DNA from: Miscanthus floridulus
Taxonomy: Eukaryota > Streptophyta > Magnoliopsida > Poales > Poaceae
Reading direction: 5' to 3'
Assembly: GCF_019320115.1 (NCBI RefSeq)
Contig: NC_089591.1
Location: 22,980,502-23,044,501, forward strand
DNA: 64,000 nt
How positions within the stretch are numbered: the stretch's first letter is position 1; each line of letters begins with the position of its first letter. This document shows, one piece after another, positions 33,592 through 44,240 of the stretch. The position numbers and the translations under genes were made by a program. Below the pieces are notes generated by a model, which saw only the letters and a list, made by a program, of their open reading frames with translations, ran no database searches and was not told where the DNA came from.

Positions 33592-34814
33592 ATGGCAATA
33601 AACATCGACTGGCCTCCTCTAGGACCGCTACCTCTGGACCACGCCAAGCTCACCTTCGACCTACGTGAGCTCGGGGGTTTTGCACAGACCCTCTGCCGAG
33701 TTATTGTCATGTTAGGAGTCCCCAACGAGCTTGTCAAGGTCACCTGCATCGGGAAGCCAGCTCAGGAAGGAGGAATCAAAGGACCAATTATCACCTCAGT
33801 CGAGTTCCCAGCTAGCACTACCTTACCTTCTGTCCCAGCTTTCACCGAGTTGACTATAGAGGATATAGTTGAGGAGGGACTGCAAGCTATCTCACACAAG
33901 GCACTTCGTAGAGTGATGAGGGACCACTACAAGCACCTAAAGATGATAGAATTCTGTCTACTTCCCTAGGCCCTCGACCTCAGCCTTACCCCTAGTGAGC
34001 AGAGTTTTGCAGCCGACAGAGTTATCTTTGCTGAGGAGGACAAATGCCTTCGTGTCTCGGCTATCCAACTACTGGAGCAGGACAGGTACGTGACCTAGCT
34101 AGAGTAGAGGAGACATCAGGATCAGGCCCTTCTATGGGAGTACTAGGAGCGAGACTCATAGGGAGCACAGGAGTGAGCTAGTCTACTTGAGACAGTCGCC
34201 AAGCTGTAGGATGAGCTCAACCATCGTGAAGAAGTCCACAGAACTGAGGTCGCTGACTTACAGGACAAAGTCGCTGACCTAGGCAACAGGAACTGCTACC
34301 TCGATAGCAAGGTCTTGGAGTTGCAGAGAGAGTTGGATGACAAGAAGTCCGAGTTCAACCATAGAGGAGACAGAGAGAGATCCAAGGGGATTGATATGCT
34401 AAAAATCCAATCTTGGAACAAGACCATGACTCAGGATTTAGAGGAGTTTAGGAGGAATTCTATTCACAACTAGGGTCACCTGATCGAGGCACTTAGGTAG
34501 AATGAGTACCTATAGGACAAGTGTGAGAGGACATGGCAGGCTTGGCAGAAGTCTGATAGGAAGCGCCTTAGGGAGATGAAGGGAATGTGGGATCAGCTAC
34601 CCAAGGAGGTTCATAGCAAGATGAAGCCTAGGATAGAGGAGTTCGAGTTAGCCTTGACTCGCCTTAACCTAGACGCCTACCCTACCCTACCTGGAGCCAA
34701 GCCTACTGAGGAGCTCGCCGAGGCCTTGAAGTACGTGTCCTGACTTCACAAGTCTGACTGAGGAGATCGAGATCGAGAACAGTCGTATCCTAGCTGTGGT
34801 GTACGAGTTAGAGT
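33592..34814 (+). pseudogene. orf0-like gene upstream of gag (element B')
   Basis: It starts at ATG 33592, right after a CATGTAG that looks like a splice acceptor with CAG mutated to TAG. The first 125 codons are open (33592-33969): DWPPLGPLPLDH, LTFDLRELGGFAQTLCR and ITSVEFPASTTLPSV. A coiled-coil-rich middle follows after stops (34200-34470, Leu/Glu/Lys/Asp-rich), then the C-terminal LTRLNLDAYPTLPGAKP at 34656-34706. Its element B counterpart is at 3537-4734. The two copies share order and key motifs, so this is a genuine gene of the family and not a chance frame. Function unknown. Confidence 0.65.
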
Positions 34815-35142
34815 AGAATGACCCTGCATGGTCATGAGTCATGTCAGTAGCTTCCATAAGTTGTACCCCATGATGTACCCCTTATGAGATGTATTATGAG
34901 ACATTATGCAGTAGTACGATTCTCGCACGTCTTCAAGTGTAACTACTGGAGATGATGCTATGTAATAAAACCCATGTAATGAATGTTTTGGATCTTATTG
35001 CATCTTATGAATCTTATTGCTTCTTTGTAATGAGTGTTGGATAGTATAAATGTTTTTCTTTAAATCGTCAAAATCATGTAATCATATTGAATTATAAGCA
35101 CTTATGGCACAAACACTAAATTCTCTATGATCCGTGTTGCAG
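34815..35142 (+). other. Spacer between orf0 and gag of element B'
   Basis: AT-rich, no ORF. It ends with ACTAAATTCTCTATGATCCGTGTTGCAG immediately before the gag ATG at 35143: a branch-point-like and acceptor-like arrangement. Confidence 0.5.
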
Positions 35143-36345
35143 ATGCTTGAACCACCGATCTAATCGCCTAATGAACCATGGACGTGCACCCACCCCCGAA
35201 CTAGTCGAACCAAATGGGGGGCGTGGTGGCAACAACCGTGGCTGTGGCCGTGGCCGTGGACATGGAGGGATACCCTTCAACCTAGAGAATACCCCACCGC
35301 CTGAGGAGAACCTTCCTCCACCACCACCACCAAACCTAGCAGAAGTGATGGCACAACAGACCCAACTTCTTGTAGCTCTGGTTAACAGAGCAAACCATCG
35401 CTAGGGAGGTCAGCAGAATGACTTCCAAAGGAAGCTAGAAGTATTCCTGAAGCTAAGGCCACCTACCTATGATGGCACCAACCCTAACCTGCTTGTAGCA
35501 AATGACTAGCTCAAGGAGATGGAGAAGAAGCTTGACCTCACTACTTTCACCGACGATGAGTGTGTTGGAGCAGCCGCACACTAGCTCATAGGTGCAACAC
35601 GCACCTGGTGGGACAGTTTCAGTGATTCCCATGAGGATCCTGCTAACATCTCATGGGATGAGTTTGCCTGAAGTATTCACTAAGTATCACATTCCCAAGG
35701 GTATCATGGAGGCCAAAGCTGAGGAGTTCCGCAACATCAAGATGGGAAAGGACAGGGTGACTGAGTACACTACTCGTTTCACCAACCTTCTACGCTATGC
35801 ACCTTCCTATGTTGTGAACTCTGAGAAGGAGAAGCTATACTATTACCGCAAGGGACTTAACCCGCACATCAAGCTGAAGTTTGGCAGTATTGAGAGTAAC
35901 ACATTGCGTGCTCTGGTGGATCGCTGCATCTAGATCGAGAAGGACCATGCGGAAGCTGGAGAGGAGTACAGGGACAGGAAGCGTAAGCCTGAGGAGTCCT
36001 TCCATGGCCGTGATCACAAGAGGTTCCACAGAGATGTACCATCTAGGGAACGCTCTCACCACAACAGGGATGACAACCCTAGATCGAGTTGGGGTAGTGG
36101 AGGCTACATCGCCAAATACTCCTGTCCTGCTCAGGATCGTTACACCCGAGACTGTTATGCTCAGGACCGCAACACTCAGGACCATTTCAACTGTTCCCGC
36201 TCAGTGAATGAACACCCAGCACAGAACCGCTCCACACCAAGCACTAGAAACTGGAAGGCACCTGCACCAACCCCTATAGGTGATACGCCTTTCACCTGCT
36301 TTGCTTGTGGCCAACCAGGTCACAAAGCCGCTGAGTGCCCATAGA
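35143..36345 (+). pseudogene. gag of element B'
   Basis: A Gly/Arg/Asn-rich and Pro-rich N-terminus (35147-35400) precedes the capsid core: FQRKLEVFLKLRPPTYDG (35427-35480), EMEKKLDLTTFTDDECVGAA (35517-35576), WWDSF, then EEFRNIKMGKDRVTEY and FTNLLRYAPSYV (35729-35812) and YYRKGLNPHIKLKF. The nucleocapsid is Arg/His-rich and carries a complete zinc knuckle, CFACGQPGHKAAEC, at 36297-36338. Stops: HR-stop-GG, ND-stop-LKEME (TGG to TAG), AH-stop-LIG and CI-stop-IEK (CAG to TAG). A shift occurs near 35670. It would form the particle and bind element RNA. Confidence 0.8.
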
Positions 36346-36419
36346 ACTCAACTGCTCAGAAGTCTCAGTTCAAGGGATCTACTACTCAGTGGACGTCTCA
36401 ACCATCTGGACACCAAGGA

Positions 36420-36890
36420 AGCATGGGTTGCCCCTGACGTTGTGTATGGTATGTTTTTAGTTAATGGCAATACTACATCAGTTCTATTGGACTCTAGAGC
36501 AACTTGTTCTTACATATCATCCAAGTTTGCATGAGAGCATGACCTGCCTATAACCCCATGCGAGAAGCCTATCATCACCAGCTCACCTTTAGGAGACCTA
36601 AAATGCACCCACATCTATAAGGGAGTGAGTCTTACCATTGAGGGTCTTATCTTTAAAGCCGACCTAACCCTGTTACCTTCCATAAACCTAGATGTCATCT
36701 TAGGTATGGATTGGTTAACCATTCACCGAGGTATCATATCATGTTCACCTAGATATGTCCAAGTGACCCACCCATCAGGCCAAGTCATTAGATGTGAACC
36801 CCAGTCCAAAAAATCTACTTCTATCTTGTGTGCCCTTAAAGCCAGTTCAGAATCACTAGAAAGAGGAGAAGATAGTTCATGATGTGCCTG
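36420..36890 (+). pseudogene. Protease of element B'
   Basis: VLLDSRATCSYIS carries the active site at 36490-36498 as D-S-R in place of D-S-G, a GGA-to-AGA change that would abolish catalysis. LDVILGMDWLTIHRGIISC at 36690-36746 is the second conserved region. One TGA (Arg to stop) follows KFA. Confidence 0.8.
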
Positions 36891-37815
36891 TGGTCAGAGA
36901 CTATCTCGATGTATTCCCTGAAGAATTACCGGGTATGCCACCAGACCATGATATATAGTTCATCATTGATCTTTTGCCAGGAATGGGACCTATTGCCAAG
37001 AGACCCTATCGTATGTCCGTTGATGAACTGGTCGAGCTCAAGAAATAGCTTGATGAGCTCATCTTGAAGGGATATATCAAACCTAGTGCTTCACCCTAGG
37101 GATCCCCTGTTCTGTTTGTTAAGAAGGATGGCTCAATGAGAATGTGCATTGTTTACCAGGAACCTGAACATAGTCACCATCAAGAACAAGTACCCCCTGC
37201 CAAGGATTGATGATCTGCTTGATCAGCTTCGAGGTGCCAAGTATTTCTCCAAGATTGATCTCAGATCTGGCTATCATTAGATGAAGATTCGAGAGAGTGA
37301 CATCCTGAAGACAACTTTCGTGACTAGGTATGGGCAGTTTGAGTTCACCGTGGTAGTCCTTTGGACTCATAAATGCTCCTACATACTTCATGAACATGAT
37401 GAATAAGGTTTTCATGGATGAACTAGATAAGTTTGTGGTAGTATTCATTGATGACATCCTTGTCTATTCATCCACCGCTGAAGAATATGAACATCATCTG
37501 AGAATGGTGCTTGAGAAACTAGCCCAACATCAGCTCTACGCAAAGTTCAGCAAATGTGAATTTTGGCTACAGAAAGTTGCCTTCTTGGGCCATGTATTAT
37601 CAACTGAAGGTGTCACAGTTGACCCAGCCAAGATTGAAGCTATGAAAGAGTGGGATCAACCCCGTAATGTGATAGAAATTAGAAGTTTCTTGGGATTGGC
37701 TGGATATTATCGCCGATTCATCGAAAACTTCTCCGAGATAGCCCATCCAATGACCAACCTTCTGAAGAAGACTAAGGAGTTTGAATGGACGCCTGAGTGT
37801 GAACAAGGCTTCTAG
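36891..37815 (+). pseudogene. Reverse transcriptase of element B'
   Basis: Blocks in order: GPIAKRPYRMSVDELVELKK (36987-37046), [25 protein letters not shown] (37102-37149), [25 protein letters not shown] (37242-37277), TTFVTRYGQFEFTVV, then the catalytic FIDD at 37444-37455 within an uninterrupted 141-codon frame ending [11 protein letters not shown]. Stops replace Gln or Trp in KK-stop, SP-stop-GS, YH-stop-MK and GF-stop-EL. Frameshifts lie near 37155 and 37360. Confidence 0.85.
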
Positions 37816-38280
37816 GAATTGAAACAGAAGCTTACCACAACTCTTGTGCTAGCATTGCCTGATATCAGCAAAGATTTCGTGGTCTATTGTGATGCATCCC
37901 GTCAAGGACTTGGTTATGTACTGATGCAAGATGGAAGAGTGATAGGATATGCGTCTCGATAGCTAGAAGAACATGAGAACCATTACCCTACTCATGATCT
38001 TGAGTTAGCAGTAGTTGTGCATGACTTGAAGATCTGGAGACACTACTTGATAGGCAACAAGTGTGATATCTATACCGATCACAAGAGCTTGAAGTACTTT
38101 TTCACTCAAGAAGATTTGAATATGAGGCAACGCCGATGGCTAGAGTTGATCAAGGACTATGACCTGGAAATTCACTATCATCTAGGAAAAGCTAATGTAG
38201 TCGTAGATGCTCTTAGTCGCAAGAGTTACTATCACACTTTGATCACTAAAATCCATACCACCTGAGCTCAAGGAAGAGAT
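37816..38280 (+). pseudogene. RNase H of element B'
   Basis: ISKDFVVYCDASRQGLGYVL (37864-37923) has the first Asp; [20 protein letters not shown] (37987-38046) has the Glu; [20 protein letters not shown] and [17 protein letters not shown] (38176-38226) hold the last two catalytic positions. One TAG interrupts SR-stop-LEE. The run from 38017 to 38265 is open. Confidence 0.82.
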
Positions 38281-39560
38281 TGATGAATTGCAACTAGAGA
38301 TACTACCACATGGCTTGTTGAATGAGCTTCGCATACAGTATGATCTCACAGATCACATCCGTCAAGCTCAGAAAAGTTGTGAAGAGATCAAATATCTCTA
38401 TGGTCTGATGAAACTAGGCTACAAGACCAACCACCAAGAAGATGAACAAGAAACCATCTGGTTCAAGGATAGAATTTGTGTCCCTTCCGATCCTAGCACT
38501 GCGAGAGGAAATTCTGTCAGAAGCTCATGATTCTAAGTACTGTATACACCCTAGGGGTTCAAAGATGTATCAAGACTTGAAGAAACACTTTTGGTGGAAA
38601 GGCATGAAGACAAGCATTACGGGACATGTGGCACGATGTGACACCTGTAATAGAGTCAAGGCTGAACATCAAAGGCCTGCAAGATTGTTAAAGCCTCTTG
38701 ACATTCTCGAGTGGAAGTGGGAGAGCATATCCATGGATTTCATAGTTGGATTGCCCCATTCACAGAAAGGCAATGATTCCATCTGGGTGATTGTCGATCG
38801 TTTGACCAAGATTGCTCACTTTGTACCAGTTAAGACCAAGACCAATGCTGAAAAATTAGCAGATCTATATGTTGAGCATATTCTTAGACTGCATGGAGCT
38901 CCCTCTAGTATTGTATCTGATCATGGTCCTCAGTTCGTGTCCTGATTCTAGGAAGCTCTACACAAGTCCATTGGAACCAAACTTGATTTCAGTACCGCTT
39001 ATCACCCACAGACAGATGGACAGATAGAATGATTAAATTAGATCTTAGAAGACATGCTTCATGCTAGTGTACTGAATTATGGCTCTGATTGGGAGAAATG
39101 CCTACCCTATGCAGAGTTCTCTTACAACAACAGCTACCAAGCTAGTATCAAGATGTCACCATTTGAAGCTCTATATGGTAGACCTTGTAAGACACCTTTG
39201 ATGTGGTCCCAACCGGGAGAAAGATCATTCTTTAACTCTGCTAAGATTCAAGATGCAAAAGGAGTTGCACAAGTGAAGGAGAATTTGAGAATTGCTCAAA
39301 GTCGATATAAGAGCTATGCTGACAAAAGGAGAAGAGAACTTGAGTTCAATGTGGGAGATTTTGTCTATCTCAAGGTATCCCCGCTACATGGAACTGTTAG
39401 ATTCCATGTGAAAGGAAAGCTTGCCCCTAGATTTGTTGGCCCATACAAGATTTGCAAGAGGATTGGAAAGCTCGCCTACAAACTTGAGCTACCCAAGGAA
39501 TTGATGGGTGTACATCTCGTATTCCATGTCTCACAGCTACGCAAGTGTTTGAGAGTGCCC
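38281..39560 (+). pseudogene. Integrase of element B'
   Basis: The HHCC zinc-binding region ([23 protein letters not shown] and ARCDTCNRVK) is at 38527-38660. The core has the first Asp in SMDFIVGLPHSQKG (38731-38772), the second in VSDHGPQFVS (38917-38945) and the Glu in TDGQIE at about 39013-39030. CPYAEFSYNNSYQASIKMSP-like and FEALYGRPCKTPLMW segments follow (39101-39211), then the GDFVYLKVSPLHGTVRFH and GKLAPRFVGPYKI C-terminal domain (39355-39450). The catalytic triad remains, but TGA and TAG codons at about 38942-39045 and a shift near 38500 break the frame. Confidence 0.85.
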
Positions 39561-39785
39561 GATGAAGTAGTTCCAACTAATACGCTTGACATTCAAGATA
39601 CACTTGAGTATAAAGAACATCCTATCAGAATTCTAGGAAGAGATACCAAAGAGACCCAAAGCAAAACCATTCTTATGTGCAAGATCCAATGGAGCAACCA
39701 CACCGAGAGAGAAGCAACATGGGAGAAAGAGTCTAACCTCCGGCTACGATATCCTTACCTCTTCGAAGAGTACGTTATGCTTTAA
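39561..39785 (+). pseudogene. Chromodomain tail of the B' integrase
   Basis: DTLEYKEHPIRILGRDTKE, then TILMCKIQWSNHTEREATWE and LRLRYPYLFEEYVML end the 243-codon open frame (39054-39785). The Trp/Asn/His and Trp/Glu pattern is the Tekay-type chromodomain, known in this lineage to link integration to heterochromatin marks. It is the only pol segment here free of stops from catalytic end to terminus. Confidence 0.8.
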
Positions 39786-39805
39786 TCTCGGGGACGAGAT
39801 TCTGT

Positions 39806-39819
39806 TAAGGGGGTAGGAC
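39806..39819 (+). promoter_or_regulatory. Polypurine tract of element B'
   Basis: TAAGGGGGTAGGAC immediately precedes the 3' LTR start TGTAACAACCC. Confidence 0.85.
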
Positions 39820-42800
39820 TGTAACAACCCAAAAATCCATACACCAAAAATACCAACTACAAAAATTTTCCTAAAAACTCCCATGTGTTGATGAGTGTCA
39901 TGTATAGAAACCGAACCTAAGAGATGCATTAGGTCTAACCCCAACCTAAGTCATCACACAAGCATGGCATGCCATTGTTAATCATGTTTATTTAAATACT
40001 GACAAATGAAGCATTGCATACATTGTTAACTAAAATGGTGATTTGGATTTTCATCTGTTTTATGTAATGCCTAAAACCTCCTTTAAAGAAACACACCATA
40101 AACCTAAAGAATAAATGTTTAAAAAGAAAACTATTTCCATTTGTGTATAACAAAACTACACCTATGTTGTTACACAAAATAGCTAAATAAATTCCTAATA
40201 TATATAAAAGAATGTTGTGGGCCTCACATCTAAAACTCCAAAGAATTAGGTGCACTAATTTGGAATTCAAATTTCAAACCAAATTGGAATTCAAACAATA
40301 GAGAAGAAAAACAAATCAGAAAGAAAAAGAAAAGAAGAAGCAGCCTCACTGGCCCAGCTTCATGCAGCAGGACGGCCCAACCCGCACGACCAAACCACCG
40401 GCCCAGCCCTCCACTTCACCCCCTCTGCTGGCCCATGTGAGCAGGCTACAAGTAGGTCTGGCCTAACCGCGTGTGGCCCATGCAGCCAGCCCGCACACCG
40501 CTCACGCCCGCACGCCGCTCACACCTCGCCTGTAGCCGCTGCCACATGGGCCCCACATGTCAGCCACCCCCAGCCATAGTGTCGTCTTCCTCCCCCATGC
40601 CGATCACTCCTCCGACCGAGCCTCGACCGGTGTGGCAGGTGCGGGCCAGGGGGTCACGCGAATCTCTTGGTCTTGTCCCCTTGGCGCCGTGCCCACGCAA
40701 CCATGCACGGGTCGTTGGATGCTAAGCCCACGCCTTTGATCACCCTCGGTCTCCATCCGCCGTTCACCGAGCTCCATGGCTGAGCTCAGCTATAAAAGCC
40801 CTAGCCCCGGGAGCCCCTGAGCTCTCTCAACGCCCCGCCGCCACTTTGTGGCTATCCACTATGCACCCAAGCCAAGAGAGCAGAAGGGCGAGGAGGAAGG
40901 AAGGGAGAGGGAGGAGGAAGAAGGAGGCGCCATCGAAGCACCTCCAAAGCCACCGGAGCAGGTGCCGACGCCACGATCGGCTACAGTAGCACTGCATTGC
41001 ATCTAGAGCTACATGGCCTCGAACCACCACTACATCACCACCCTATCTCCCACGACACCAATGGTGAGCCCCCCCAGTCTTTCCCCTACTCGTCGCCAGA
41101 CCTCACGTGTTTTGGCCATGGTGCTCCACATCAGGAGCGCGTAGGCCAAGGCCGTCTCCGGCCTCTGGGTACACTTGCACTCATGCGCACCTCCGCGACC
41201 ACGACGAGACCGCCCCACCAGTGCCCCATAGTGCTCCTGCGAGCCTGTGCTGTTCACGACCGGACCGCCGCCATGGCCGGATCTAGCCGCCACCGTGGCC
41301 AAAGCCACCGGGGGCTCTAGAAGACCTTCCGACCTACCCGACAAGCCCGTTGGACCATCATGAAGGTCACACGCACCACCGAGATGCCTCTTCAAGGCTA
41401 TAGCCACCTCACCGATGCCGCCGTCATGCCCGGAAGACCACCGCCGTGGCCGGCACACCATGAGACCCCGCATGCCATGTTAACCCCACCAATGAGGACG
41501 CCGAGGCTCAGCGAAGCTTTCACCCACTTCAATCACACACCAGCACCGCTGGCAAGGCTCACCGGGTGCTTGCCGTTAGTGGGAGTATGCCAGGAGAGGA
41601 AATAGGGGAAATTCCCCTCGCCGACCACACACACATGCACTTGGTGCACGTGGACCATAGAGAGAGAAGAGAAGGGTGGACGCGGTCCACCATAGACCTA
41701 CCTACGGTCCATGGACTAGCGCTCCTAATTCCATCGTGGACCATGAGCTATAGACCACAGCCCAGTGAAGGCCCAAGGTCATGACGTGGTTGCGCCACAG
41801 CATGCCACGTGTCCGAGATGAGCCCAGCCCAAATCCAGCCCATATCCAGGCCCAACCGGCCTAGTTTGGACCCTGGTCCATGTTGACCATTGACCAGTCA
41901 ACATTGACTATTGACCTAGCCCCACATGTTAGTGGCATAGACACTCTGGACCCACATGTCAGATGGTGACATCATGCTGACATCACGTGGGACCCACACG
42001 TCAGAAGCCAACAGCCGGGGTGATGTCATGCTGATGTCACGATTACATCAGCTACTGACGTCAGCAAGCCCTAGCCCCACACGTTAGTGACCCTAACCAT
42101 TGACCTGTTGACTCGCCTGTTGACTTGACATTGACTCTGATCGGACCCACATGTTAGTGACCCTAAGAGCCCCTGGACCCACCTGTCGGAACTGATGACG
42201 TTGATGATGTCATGCTGACGTCAGCTAGGACCCCACCTATCAGCTCAGAACCGAGATGATGACATCTTGCTGACGTCAGCATGCCACATGGACCAGTCAC
42301 AGTGTGACACGTGTCAGCCCAGGATTAATTCAGCCTTTTCCATTTTCAGAAATGATTTAAACTTCGGAAATTCATAACTAATTCATACGACCTTAGAAAA
42401 ATACAAAACCAGGACCAAAATTCATCTAAAATCGAGCTTTACACAATGAACCCATGTTTGAGTGCATTTGGTTCTTTTGAATTTTCATTGCTTCTTTGTG
42501 CTATTCTATAGACGTCGCTAACGTGACTATAATACGATCGTTGCAGAATTGGAGGAGAACCAGACGGACGAGGATCATGAGTACCGTGAGGAGAACGGAG
42601 ATGACTACATTGAAGGTGCGACATCCCACCTAATCTCATAGCACCTATTATGCATGGCTAATATAGAACTGCTATTGCTTTACTTTATTGCTATAGTCAT
42701 ATTATGATAGGACTTGCATGGTAGTATGCTTACTTAAAGGCCTTTACCTTAACGCAACCTTACCCCTACATACCCTGCTATTAGGCTAGACTCATGCTTA

Positions 42801-44235
42801 CTGCTATATATTTCATTACTTATACTTCTACTATGATTATACTACATGCGTGGTGGAAACTGGTGTTATTTGGACTATGGGGAGAGTGCTGCGTGTGTGA
42901 CTTGGGTGTGTGGATGGTGAGGGTTGTGTCGACCAAGTTGGAGTATACGATGAGCCTGGGGCAAGTCTTGCCATGTGGTGCTACCTAGGCACCCCCTATA
43001 AATGGATACCTATGGTGGGTAAAGGGTATATGAGGTGGTCCCAGGTGTGAACCTATGATGGGAGGAGCCCAGGGGTGGAGGTGCTGTAGGTGGCACGGTA
43101 AATGGAAACCCTGATGAAGACATTCTAGCTTGGTCATCCCTAAGGACTTACTTGTACTCAGATTCACCAGGAAGCCTTATGTACCACTCGCCCTATATGG
43201 TGCGGGATGGCTGGACTACTTGGTAGTATATTGCCACTACTGCTAGGTTGATAGCGGATAGTGTAAGGAGGTATAGGGCACTGGAGGATTCCCCCACACC
43301 CTTCTGGGACTTCATGGAGACCTTGTGGACCCAGCTCATGACTCACAGTTTCAGCCACCCCAGACTAGGACTTGGGGTATACTAGGGCTGAATGGTAGAG
43401 TGGCATTATCCTAGGCTAGCAAGCGGCCAGAATCAGCCTAGTTGATGACGGTCAGCGAGGAAGGCGAATCTTGTGGTTATGTAAAACCTCTGAAGAGTGT
43501 ATGGTTGATCGATCGATACATGTGCTGACTTGTCGGCTATGGACGTCTCCTAGGTTTTGCTTAAACTAGATAGTGAGATGAGTCCTTCTCTTCTTCCCCC
43601 ATGAGAGAGTGTCGGTCATAGCCAGGGGCTACGGACCTTGAGGTAGTGCTGAGAGGGAGTCGGCCTATCGACTCAGTGATGGTATGGTGGTGATGTGGTG
43701 ATGATGTGGAGATGGTGGTGTATCGATCCCAGGATCGAAACCTGGCTTTAGAAAGGGAATGGGGTGGAATATGTGTGGGAATGGTGTTAAAACTTGACCA
43801 ACTATTATTATATACTTGATATGCTATTGCTTAGGAAACCCTAGCCTCATAGGTTCCTATTGATTATATCCAACTTGCATCCAATTTCCACAAAGCAATA
43901 CTCATAGGCTGGGAGTGGCCAGTATGAATCGTACTGATATATTTTAGCACACAGGTTCTGCTGAGGAGTATCGCTCCGAGGAGTTTGACGATTGAGGGGT
44001 TCGTGCCTACGCTCGAGTTTGGCGATCTTATCTTCAAGTTGTTCTAAATGAATGCTACTTTTGATTCCGCCAATGCGGCTGATGTAATAAATTATGTAAT
44101 TCTGCACTATTTGTACTCTAATATTATCATTGTATGGATGTGGTATTTGGCTAGAAATTTGGGTAATATGATCTACAACGGTCTTATTACACTACGACTC
44201 TGTGGATTTCCCTTCGTGGAAATCAGGTCGTTTCA
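39820..44235 (+). repeat. 3' LTR of element B' (4416 bp)
   Basis: TGTAACAACCC to GGTCGTTTCA, collinear with 29026-33426 over the whole length. It retains the canonical TG start that the 5' copy has lost. TATA box at 40791-40797. No gene. Confidence 0.93.
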
Positions 44236-44240
44236 CCTCC
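44236..44240. repeat. Target-site duplication, right copy (element B')
   Basis: CCTCC, identical to 29021-29025. Confidence 0.92.

Larger units (their letters stand above)
29026..44235 (+). mobile_element. Element B': complete Tekay/Del-type Ty3/gypsy element (15.2 kb)
   Basis: Both LTRs (4401 and 4416 bp), a Met-type primer site, orf0, gag-pol with chromodomain, a polypurine tract and a perfect CCTCC target-site duplication are present. It is collinear with the older element B. Coding blocks carry scattered stops and frameshifts, and the LTR copies differ mostly by transitions, so it is complete in structure but decayed. It inserted + strand into the antisense gene of element C. Confidence 0.93.
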
